From: Echinococcus granulosus
Taxonomy: Eukaryota > Platyhelminthes > Cestoda > Cyclophyllidea > Taeniidae
Reading direction: 5' to 3'
Assembly: GCF_000524195.1 (NCBI RefSeq)
Contig: NW_020170521.1
Coordinates: 34,977 to 98,976 of the forward strand
Length of the DNA: 64,000 bases
The notes beneath the pieces were generated by a model. That model made no database searches. It was not told where the DNA came from and worked only from the letters and a program-made list of their open reading frames with translations. Numbering within the stretch: position 1 is the stretch's first letter; each line of letters opens with the position of its first letter. Shown here one piece after another: positions 49,336 through 60,400 of the stretch. A program made the position numbers and the translations under genes.

Positions 49336-51189
49336 CAACAAGTAATTAAGGCTCTACAATCCAGTTGTCCACAAGATTTAAAACAAGCACTTATCAATAC
49401 AATATTTATGCACGCCTTATCCTCACTAGCAAGATTATCCAAAATTACTTCAAGGCTAAACACGGTCCACTCCTCCAATACAATGTACAACAGGATTTGA
49501 CAAAAAAAACGATAATTTGCCCCAAACACCGCTGCGAATGTGAACCTTCATGAAACATTTACACGCGGAACAAAACAAAGAGCGTAAAGTTACAAAATTA
49601 ACTAACTGGGACTTGAGTTAACGTGCACTTTCAGCTTTTGCCGAATGGAAAGTTCACAAATAATTGTACAATTTTATGAGTTAGGAGAGAAGTGCGAATC
49701 TCGGTTCGCTATGATACCTTCCATTTGATTTTGTGTTTAAACAATATCTGCTTGGGTGAGAAACAGGAGTTGAACATTATCCAGGCATGTTATAACTAAT
49801 GCGCTGCCATCGAATTGTATTGGAAGAGCATCAAAGAAGTCGGAAGGACATAAAATATTTTATGACCTCAAATGAGAAGAAAATGGGTTAAAATGTACTG
49901 CTCTGTTTTTTCAGTTTGCGCTTCTGCTCAAATTGTTCCTGTGATCAGTGAGAAGTTAATGTAGCGCTTGAGACTTCCATGTAGGTGAAAGACATAATAC
50001 ACGGGCAGAATGTGTATTACTAACATACAGAAGGGTTATGGGTCTACTAGTCTGGCTTGGAGACCAATCCACCCGGTATGGTACAATAAAGGAGCACCTC
50101 GGTGACCTTACCGAAACCGAGAGTTAAACAAATAACTACCGGATTACACTGCTACAGAAGCGTTAATGTCCGAGATGGGTAGCATTCTTTTTTTTATAAA
50201 ACAAGAATTTTTCGAGCAAGATTTACTTCTTTAACTCGAAATCATTTAATAGGGGTTCAAAAATTTTAATTACCGGGCAAGAAAATAGGACATCCATGGT
50301 GAGATTACTGGCTGTTTTTAATTTGAAATGAATAAAGTGTTTAGAAATTAACCAAGAAAATATTTCAGATTGTAAAATTATTTTCAGATAAAAGTACATT
50401 TTTCAAGCAGAATGCGCTAAAGCATTATCCACATTCTTCTCACTTTGTTTGAAGTTTCAGTAGACCAAGCCTGATTATGGTGAGATAAAGGGAACAAACG
50501 CACCCATTATGGGTGATTGCCCGATAAAATGGGGCTAATGAGAAGCAACTGAAAGCCAAGCTGATGACTTTAAAAGTTAGTTGGCTCCACCACCTAAATA
50601 ATGCCGCTTTGACAAAAACGTTTTGTTAGACTAAAACATATTGAGACCAACTTTCCATCAGTGCAAAGACGGGACTTTTGAAGAACTTGTAAGGGTGGCA
50701 ATAAAGCGTCATTAGTCGCCATTGATATTTCTATTGTCACACGAATTTACGTAGGAGTAATTTTTTCTCCTTCACTACTTTGTTTATCCATTAGACACAA
50801 AAAAGTATAAACTGATGTCATTTAGATGATAAATTCAATTACAAAAAGAAGGCAGACTGGGAACTCATTTTGCCTTCTCTAAGGGCTCGTGGAAGTAACT
50901 GCCGCATTTGTTTAGAGGCACTACCGACAAATCAATGCAGATAAAACAGTTATCTCAAAAGGCTTTATAAAACCTTGTCCCCATTGCTGACTTAAATGTA
51001 TTTAAAAGAATGGATAAATATTTGTATGTAAAACCGGAACCCTTGAATTTACAAGTCTATAGCCCAATGAACGAATCTATATTGGCTAAAGAAAGCTTAG
51101 GTTTTGAATTTATGAATATTTGCCAGTGGAGAGGTCAGTTATCCAGCCTTAAAATACCTATACCGGGAGAACGTTTCAAAGAGAGATGT
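49336..51189. other. Spacer without recognisable gene
   Basis: Intergenic AT-rich DNA holding one solitary terminal repeat (49955-50135). The open frame at 51010-51204 has no splice support or recognised family and runs into the TRIM-like copy that follows. Confidence 0.35.
49955..50135 (+). repeat. TRIM-like terminal repeat, forward, solitary
   Basis: Consensus blocks occur in order: GTAGCGCTTGAGACTTCC, GTGAAAGACATAATACACGG, GCAGAATGTGTATTACTAAC, ATACAGAAGGGTTATGGGTC, and ACCGAAACCGAGAGTTAAAC at the end. No interior follows. It is among the best-preserved copies. Confidence 0.6.
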
Positions 51190-52090
51190 ATTGTAGCCCC
51201 TTGAGATATTTATGGAAAAAAAAGAAGTCAGAATACTAGGACAGAATATGTATCTTCGACGGACGGTTGGGATCGGGGCTACTGCCATGCCTCGGAGGCT
51301 AGGTTGCCCGGTGGAGGTATATTCGTAGAGTTCAAAGCGAACGTTTAACAAAACCCATAGTTGTACAAAAAATTTAATGTTTTGCATGGCCCTTATCCGC
51401 TTTCTAGCGTAGTCCTCGGCGCTTCCCTTGGTTAACCTTCCGCTTCAGTCACCAAAACGCAATGTCTGATGTAAAAAAAACAACCAAGAACTAGCCTCAC
51501 TAGTCGTCAAATTTGCAGGCAACTGAGGGGGTATTTTACCTCAACAGCACCAAATTGCTATGGTCATTCTACTGGAGTTGGAGTTCTACCTAGAGGCAGA
51601 ATCATTTAATAGGGGGCACTGTTTAAAATAGTTTTATGATGATAAGGCTTTAAGTGTACTTCTCCTTGCCACTTTGATCTCACTTCAGTGATTTTCAGCC
51701 ACATCTCTCTGGGGTCTATTCAGGTAGCAGAGAGCTGGAGAAGGTATCGCGTTAGCACTTAATTAACATCTCAGCGAGTTCACTGCATGTACCGCTTCAC
51801 TTGTTAATTGCTTTCATGCAGAACACGAAATTGTATTAGTTGCCGAAGGGGGAAGCCATTTTCAGACCTTTTGCTAAGGATTTTTACATATTCTCCCATC
51901 CCCATTGCGCTAGAGTTTATTACTCAGTAGTAGAATTTAGAATAACTGTCATTTGTAGCAGATTTCACTTTCCGCTGCCACAGTTGTGGCAAATACTCGA
52001 ACAGAATATGTATTGTCGATATACGGAAAAGTTTGGGGGTTATTGACGTGGCCCAGCTGCTAGGCTTCTTGGTGGGAGGACAGTGGCTAA
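51190..52090 (+). mobile_element. TRIM-like element, forward, near full length
   Basis: The left repeat is about 51190-51380 (GAAGTCAGAATACTAGGACA, GAATATGTATCTTCGACGGA, GGGGCTACTGCCATGCCTCG). The interior of about 600 bp contains CAGGTAGCAGAGAGCTGGAG and GGTATCGCGTTAGCACTTAA, as in the copy at 32425-33370. The right repeat, about 51980-52090, is cut short after GGACGTGGCCC-like sequence. No coding potential is seen. Confidence 0.55.
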
Positions 52091-54369
52091 GCCGCGCGTC
52101 GCAGACGGCTGACTGAGGTGGTTTTCCAACTGGGAGCTAGGGACATTATCAAGAACCATTAACAGTCGCTTAGAAGTCCTGGTTCTGGACGCCTGGCCGA
52201 CACAAACCATCAAGAAGTAGCGATTAAAGCATCCATGCCTGCGTGAAAAATTGAAAATTAAGCACACAGTGTACACTTAGGATTGCCTAAAGAATGTATA
52301 AAATGAGGAAATTGACAGGTTACATCTGCCGAAAGAGGTTGGGTCATCCTGCTAGTATAAGGTTCTGGTTCGCCTTTAACGCTCTCTACACTGATAAGGT
52401 TGAAAGCGAAAGTCTTCGATTCTATTTGTTGGGCTAATTACAACGACAGCAGGGCTCAATTAAAGGTTTTCAACGGTTTAATCTGCAATGCAACGTTTTA
52501 TGACTAGACTTTGATTTGGTTTACTTCCTATGCATAATTTAATCCCGGGGGTTCTCGAACCTTTTGATTTCTTTTATATCTCATTTCTTTTACTTTCAAT
52601 GCAATTAATTGAATGATTTACCCCTAAACTCGTACTTGAGTAATACACTGCAAAATTGAGTTCAAAATCAAAACTTCTAGTTAACTTTTTTAAACGAAAG
52701 GATTTTGTAAATGTTCACACCAAAAGCCTAGTTGACAGTTTCCGTCAAATGGTTCCTGAGTAAAAAAGTGTTCCACCAAGATCCCTGATTACTGCATGGC
52801 ACCAAACTTGTATGCCACTCGGAATACATTTTGACTATTATGTTTACGTCCCTGATCAACCTAAAAACTTCACATTAAAAATTAGACAAAAGAGATTTTT
52901 CTCATTAAAGTTGACGGCAATTGCTTCTCATCGGGCCAGAAAGTGCAAATGGGCAGAAATGAGTTGATCAGAAGCATCTACGAGATAGTATATGATGAGG
53001 ATTAGCAAGTAGTGAATATTTATGTTTAATGAAATAAAATTTTTAGGCATCAAGCATGTCAAAGAACAAATTATCAACCCACTCCTTTGGGATAGGAAAT
53101 ATTTTGCCAACAAAAAGATGCCTTCCCCTTTTTTCTCAGCGTTCAATTCTGACTTTGCCAAATGGCAAAACGTGTTTTGTTGCTGGACAAAAAATGGTTT
53201 CATTGAGGTGGGGCTGCTATTAGTCAGGGGATGTAACGAATCTTTGTGAAAGATTGGCATTTGATCACAACTACTAAAACCTATAAAGCTCACTGCAATT
53301 CAGCATCAAAGTGCTAAAGCAACCGGGTTTGCATCAAACACTTCATAAAGATTTAGGACAATTATATACACGCTCAAACACTCAACCTTTTCCCTTGATA
53401 GTCCGTGATAGATGATAATAGCAGGAGGAGCTAAGAAGGACAGAAAGCGATTCTTTTTTGTTCTTTGATTAAACTACTTTAGCCAATTATGGTCATTAAA
53501 TTTTACCACCTATTAGACCACATCTTTAACTGATTAGGTGTCAAGCTCCGGTAGACATGGGAGCCGATTTTTCCAGTCGAAAAGCCGACTTAGGCAACAG
53601 TTGTTTTCTCCTACTTGGGCAGCTTAGGAGAATAACTTCGCGGAAAATGAGACCCCATGTGAGATTTTCTATGATAGTGTGATGTTTAGTGGAGGATTTC
53701 ACTACTTGAAGCAAGGAAAATTAAAAAATACCATAACTAGGTTACTTTAAATAAAACTTGTGTAAAACTCTGACTTGTCTTTCCTCACAATTTGTCTAAT
53801 TTATCAAATCATGATTGGCATGGTATTTTGGCATATCCCATCATTCCCTTTTTCCTTAAAACTCAATGACCACTCAGAAACTAAATTATCTCTCTCAAAA
53901 AAAAGTTAATGGAAAATTCCACCAAAATAAGTGTTTGCAAGTGTATCCTAACATAATTTTACTGAAAACTTTATGGGTATCAGTATGGGCGTGTCCAACT
54001 TCAAATGATATCCGGTAGTTTCTAACTTCCGCAGTAAAATCGGTTTCCGCTGTCATCAACATTTATCCACATAGGCACTTCGAAATATAGTCTGGATGTT
54101 CATGAATAAGCATTCCGGTTTTAATGTGTCGCGAGGGAGTTTAAGCTTCCCTACTTAAAAAAGGGGACATGTTGGGGGAGAAAAGCCAATTAAAACCAAC
54201 TATTCTGAAGACATTAATTATGTACCATGCTGTAATGAATTAAATTAACTCGTAGAGGTTTGTGATTAAGACTGCAAAACATGGGTGGATAAGCCCTAGT
54301 CTTTCATGTGGGTACATTTCAATCCCATCTCTAGCAGTTTTATGCTATGTGGACTCCGCGTGTCATGAA

Positions 54370-54450
54370 ATGTTGAAATCACCCGACGGATGTGACTTGA
54401 GCATGCCTGGCCTACGAGCCTAGTCGGACTCGATTTCAGAGATGATGCTC
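54370..54450 (+). repeat. Second repeat family, copy 2
   Basis: Related to 43695-43780 over about 80 bp, as described there. No terminal structure or coding potential is visible. Confidence 0.4.
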
Positions 54451-55639
54451 AAATCAGTTTCTTGAATAATTCAAGGATCTTTTAAAGAAGGCTTTGAATA
54501 TAGTGGCAGAAAGTGCCACCAAGAATCAAATGGTAAAATAATTAAATCCCAATGATAAATCACTCATGGGTAGTATAGTCTTGCTGAAAGCCCCCCTAAT
54601 TCTAGGTAATAATAAAGCATCACTTGTCAATAGTGCTTAAAACAATTTGGTTTTTTGTGAAGACAACTTTCATATCACTGACTATCCTCAAATAGCTCCT
54701 AAGTGCTGCACAATTTTAAGATATCCACTACTTTTTCTTCAAAAGACTGGGCAGTAGGGAAACAGGACAGACAGTAAAAATACTTGAAACAAGCATAGAC
54801 GTGGCTGGTATTGGATATTTTCTGGTCCTTCTTGGATAAAAAGAATGACAATTTTCTTACATTCTGGCTATTTGCGATTTTAAGAGCCAATGCGACTATC
54901 AATGAGGGTTTGAGATGACTAGCGCCCATCATCGGGATGATTTCACTCGCATGGATTTTGCTAAGCATAATAGGTAGAGACTGCTTAAATCAGCTTTATT
55001 GTGATAAGAATAGCCATGTTTTCAGTACAAAAATTTACAACTTTTAGGACATACCTGAGAAGCCTACCTTAGTAAATACTACCTTACACTGCGCTTCTTT
55101 GATCCAAAGGCTTGAATTAAAAAAAGTTTTTCACGTATCATACCTACTGATTCAGCACGTGTTTTGGGCTTTTCTCACCATATATCACGCAAGATTACCA
55201 CCACAAGCTAACTGAGCTTTTATTAGAAAGTATACTACGCCACCGGGTACACTTTCAAAGTAATTTCAACCACACCCTCCTTCAGGTGATCTGGTAAATG
55301 GTACATTTGAAACGCCGTAACAAACTGTAACTGCGACCGATGTGATCGAAATTGGAGCCTAAAAAACCTCTTGACGACGGTTTTTTGAACTCTGATTGTT
55401 TTAACGGAAAGGAGCAAATCGAAATCTTATAAGGATTTGCATACATCGAACCCATTTAAAATCCCTTGTCAAATAAAAGGAAGGTGCTTAGTAAAAGTCG
55501 GAAATGTTTGAAGCAGCATTTAGTGCGGTCGCGTGTGCTTCTTTTCAAACAGGCTTGACCAATTGACATGGTGTAATGTAATAATTCAGTTTACTTCAAA
55601 CTCAATCTTGGTAACGAATCAGTTAGGGCTCCACCACTG

Positions 55640-55750
55640 TACATCCTCCAGGCAGCCTGGCCTCTGATCCATGCCAGTAGTCTGCAAAAGTACATCAACG
55701 ATGCACAGCATGTATTCTTTTGTCTTCAGAAAAGTCTCACACTCTACATA
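55640..55750 (-). repeat. TRIM-like terminal repeat, reverse, fragment
   Basis: Reverse consensus: GGCAGCCTGGCCTCTGATCC, ATGCCAGTAGTCTGC, then ATTCTTTTGTCTTCAGAAAA before GTCTCACACTC. Only the half nearest the interior is preserved. Confidence 0.45.
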
Positions 55751-56624
55751 CAGCCTCACCAGTTTTTTAACAAAAAATGAAATTGGAGCTTCATGGCGAG
55801 TAAACGATGTTGGAAGCCGATTATTATGGACGTCACAGATTACCCTTTTTTACACATTTGCCGACGTTTCTGATACGTGTGTCACCACAATGGATACCAC
55901 ATTTGCCTTGAAGAAATCATATCCTTTCTTCTTCCTCCGTTAGTTTATTCCTCAAAACACTTACTAGCCCAAAAAAATAAATTTGGGTTAAAAGCCCATT
56001 AAAACCCATAAATAAAGTCCCATTCAGTTGCGTTTGCAAAATTAAAAACAACCAAACGCTTCAAAACTTTTGAAATCATTAGCCCTAGTTTACCATTTTA
56101 TAAGTTAATAAATGCACTTCTTCAGCATTAAAGAAATTAATTTTTCATAGAAACTTAGACGCTTTACCTACTTTGTTAAAGAATCAGAGCACAAAAGACG
56201 AAAGGCGCGTGAGCATTCACTTTATAGTTCGCCAGCGGGATTCTTATTTATCAAAGACTACGCAAAGATACTGAAAGTCACATTGGAAGGTAAAAGAAGA
56301 GAAAACTTTATTCCCGTCATTTTGTACTATTTATGTTCCTTCTCTCTGCCTGTGCCTTAACATCCCATCCATTTTTGTAAAGCGGTCATGTGCTGCGACT
56401 TTTGCAGTCAATTACGGTTACATGGTAACTCGCACATGCTAAGGGGGTAACGCCTTTTGGAAAATTCCATCGTGAAGGAGATATTATGCAACTTTATTTA
56501 GTTAGACTACTAGATATTTGTACTGATATATTATAGAGTGGACTAAAATATCAAAGAACTCTGATCGAATTTTTCTCTAGTCAATGTTTAAAAGATCAAG
56601 TGTAGTACTTTGCTAGTTCAACTT

Positions 56625-56800
56625 CCCGTTTTGATTTCTCGGGTACTTTGGGTTTCTCTTTTGTACTTCAGCTGCGAAGCATGACCTTCTGGCCATACCA
56701 GTAGTCTCCAGCTCTTCTACCTTTTGGCAAAACACATTGGCCCTGGTAATTTGTCTACTTTCGGGTTCAGAGAAGTCTTAGACTCCACACAATTTCCTAA
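56625..56800 (-). repeat. TRIM-like terminal repeat, reverse, solitary
   Basis: Reverse consensus blocks in order: GTTTTGATTTCTCGGGTACT, GAAGCATGACCTTCTGGCCA, TACCAGTAGTCTCCAGC, AACACATTGGCCCTGGTAAT, and GGTTCAGAGAAGTCTTAGAC. No interior follows. Confidence 0.45.
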
Positions 56801-57186
56801 ATTGTAGCCACCAGATTTAAAAGCATTTGATTTTACAATTTACCGTTCGGTTTGCGCTAAGAGGAAGTAACTCAATCAATCTGCTTATTTTTAGTCCATT
56901 TTTTCCTTTTAGGTGAACTATTCAAAATAAACAAAAAGTTTGTTAATTTGATAGTCTTTGGCTTTGATAAGTGCTTTACGTAATTGTTTTCATCGTACAA
57001 AGAGGGATTAAGGCTTTTGAAACCTCTAAGGGAGAAATTGGGACTTTCTAGTACAAAGGCAGTAAATTGCAAATTAAATACACAAATCATCTAGGCTGAC
57101 TTGGGTATAATACGGCGGAGTTAACAACACCGCCTTTTCTATCAAAACAAACGCCAGAATGGCAATAGTCCCTGACAAGCCCGGCT

Positions 57187-57345
57187 GGGGGGGGGGGTGG
57201 GGGACGAAAAACACCTAAAAATTTGCCTTTGGTCAACTAATACCGCGTCAGAATTGTCCTTGCCAATTAACTTGGAACCCAGTCACAGGCAGTAGCCAAT
57301 CAAAACGGCGGACCGGTTTAGCATGGGCGTACAAATGCAAGTGAC
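57187..57345 (+). promoter_or_regulatory. Possible promoter region of the LNS-domain gene
   Basis: A G11-T-G5 run (57187-57203) and a CCAATCAAAACGG element (57297-57309) lie 100-260 bp upstream of the start codon at 57445. The GC content is raised locally (GGCGGACCGG). No TATA box is evident. The assignment rests on position and motifs only. Confidence 0.3.
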
Positions 57346-57444
57346 TTCATTAATGCCACAAAAATTTTTAAATGCAACTGCCACCGCAAATTAAACTTTG
57401 AATTGCAATTATTATGATCAGATTACAGAACTGATACTCTCGTA

Positions 57445-60400
57445 ATGCTCAGATATGCTAAATCCTTGTTTATTTACTGCGTTTGGATTATACTCACGAG
57501 GAGTGAAATTATGCCCAAAGATGCCGGTAGGTGTTCTTGCGCACTTCATTGAATTTATTCATTAAAGTTCTTTTGCAATCTTTACTTTTTATGCCTTTAA
57601 CTTAAGCATTTTAAGCATTAGTTATGGTTTTATTTAATACTAGGTCTTTTATATTTATTATTAGCAACTGCTTGGAAGTTTTTAGCAAGAAATACTTTTC
57701 ATCCATATTTTACGAAGTAGAAAGCACCTACTTAAGAGGAAGGCAAGGTATGTCATATGATATAAGAATTTGCTTTTATCAATTAAGAAAGTGACCCATA
57801 TTACTACATTGCACTATTAATGTCCATCTTAAAATGGAAATTTTAGTCTACAATACCCTTTTAAATCTTAAACTACAGCACCCCTCTACAGAAAAAGCCT
57901 CTATTCTCATTTGCCTGTCACCTTGCCAAACAGAAGGAGTTTGAATGGGCCCAAAATCGGGGCGTCTTATTGCCGCCACTGACGCTTTACTGACAACTTA
58001 TAAAAAAATAAAAGAAAAGGAGTTTTGTCCACTTATGTTCACGTCATAACTATGAGTCACTCCCTTATGTATTTGCCTTCCTTTGCCTCGTTAATGAATA
58101 AAATCTGACATCACTTCAAAACTAGCCCTCCCTGTTGTGATTAGGATGGCGACATTTGACAGTTGGCACGTTTGGCAATTGACAGGTCCCATTTAGTGAA
58201 TTCATTTTAGAAGTAGGTTTGTTAAAATCTGTTTCAGGAAAGAATTGTCTCCACTTTGAAGGGGAAAGTTGGATCGAAAACCACTTCCCCAATGGACCTT
58301 TGTTCAGTGCCAGCGAACAAATTTCCCTCCAATTCAGGACAAGTCAGGCCAACGCCCGGCTATTTTTTACCGGTACTGCAAGCTTAAAATATATATATTT
58401 CACTTCCTGGAAATCAGGCTATGGCTAAGCGATCGCTTATATCTGCTTACCCGTAGGAACTTTGAAGTTGATGCCAAGACAAAAAATTAGGGTTTGTTTT
58501 TTTGTCAAGACCCGATGAGTCACTAGTTGTTGTCAAACCTAATTTCAAAACATTGGCAGACGTTAATGCACAAATTGGTTAAATTCTTACAAGGAGCTGA
58601 ATAGATTAAATCAGCGCTTTTAATCATCCAATGCAAGCATAAAAACAAACACTACGCTCTGGCTCTTTGCCTGCGCCACAATTTGCAAATTAAGGTGGAT
58701 TTCTTTTTATTTTAACCTGCTTTTAAAAATGAACCTGCCTCACAAAAATTTCACTTACTTGTCTGAAAAGGCATCGCATGTGGTAAAATTTACAAAAAAT
58801 TAAAATAAATTGGCGAAACAAATTTTACCAGCCAGTGACAGTAAGTACGATTCTACAGAACAGGTTTCAGAATTGGTGCAGAAAGGATGTTATCATTCAC
58901 ACAATGAAATAGTTGCCACTGGTTTATTGCTTTGTAAAGGAACAGACAGTCTTGTCCAACTTTTAACGCCCATCGACCTATTGTCAGTGAGTACATAAGT
59001 GGGGGCGAATTGTAGTGTGGGAGTACAGCGACCTTTGAACTTCGAGCACAAATAGGAAGGCGCGTTTGCTGAATTTTTCATTTGCTAGGATTAAAATGTA
59101 AAAAGTTGTTATTTCCACAGCTTTGTTGGTTAACGTTTGTGCATGCTTTTTGCTATATGGAATGAAAAGTAATTTTTTAATTTTATCCTAAGAATTGGAG
59201 AAAAACCTTTTTTTGAACTAGGACTTTGCATTTGGATTCCGCAGACGTTCCGGACTTGATTAATTGCCACAGTTCTCAAAAATTTAAACACAATTGTTGG
59301 GGTTGAAAAGATAAAAGGTTTTAGACCTTAAAAAATTGGCATAATTAGAAGCTGTGCTGTTTTTTGGCCGGCATTTCGCGCCACACTTTATAAGAGGGTG
59401 GATATAGAACACTCCTGAATCCTCTCTCAAATTACTGGAAATTTTTACTGTCTATTGGACTCTGATGAAACAAAACTGAAGCAGTGCTTTGTGTATGGTT
59501 CTCGACAAATCCTTAGGCTCTGAGTTATCCCTGAACACTATATCAGGCATATGTGCGTGGAATTTGGTGTCCTGTAAGACTAGGAAGGGTCTTTAATTCT
59601 AACATCGGAAAGATCGGTGTCAGCGTTGAAGCTCAGGAGAGGATGAAAGAGTTCATGTGGTCAAATGGTAGATATTATTATTCCTCTAATTGAACTCCAT
59701 CATATTCCAAAAGTTGGTTCTTCCCCAATTTTTATCTTCACGGATACTCCCGTGAATGGATGTATTCCACTGAGCAGGAATAAATGTGCATTCCATTTAA
59801 TAATAAAGATACTTTATTCTTCGACAGTACTTGATTGTGTCTTGAGCATAATCCCAATTTGTTTCCAAGTATATTGCGGTACCAGTCCTTCTAATGAAAA
59901 CCTTTGATGAAAGCAAGGTTTTTTAAACAGCCCTATCTCTGTTAGAAGAAATGTTTTAAAGAAAAACTCGTTTTGCAGGAAGTGACAAATGATGACAGAT
60001 GTTCAATGATACAAGCACTTTGTACTCCAACCTCTCTTTTTAAGACATCCTTAGAAAACAAAGCCTTGTAACAAATGTGCGGTGTAACTTTTAGTCCTTC
60101 TTTACCAAGTTGGCCATTGTAAATCCATAGAGTCACCCGCTTCTTTAGTTTTAACAGAATATGCCTACATCTGGTCTTTTTGTACCCTTATTGCAGGCAT
60201 GTCACTTATGGATGATTGTGCCTGGATTGATGGGTGATAAAAGAGATTTGAGGTCATTGCATTAGATTTTTTCATACTATCTCAGGAAAACGTGCTATAA
60301 TTTTCAGCCGAAGTAAAATAATGCCTTAAGACTTCGTCACATTTATAGTATTTCAAAAGCACAGTCTTTTCTGTCTGAATGGTCCTTCGTCTATTTTATA

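Larger units (their letters stand above)
52091..57180. other. Intergenic spacer without recognisable gene
   Basis: About 5 kb with only the repeat fragments listed separately. Open frames at 52928-53293 (minus) and 54699-54968 (minus) are long for chance but strongly AT-driven, with Phe/Leu/Ile/Asn/Lys-rich products and no splice support. I left them out as genes. Confidence 0.35.

Noticed and set aside
52928..53293. 121-codon minus-strand open frame
   Set aside because: AT-driven composition with hydrophobic runs, no initiation or splice context, and no recognisable motif.
55671..55943. 90-codon plus-strand open frame
   Set aside because: It begins inside a TRIM-like terminal repeat fragment and has no family features or splice support.
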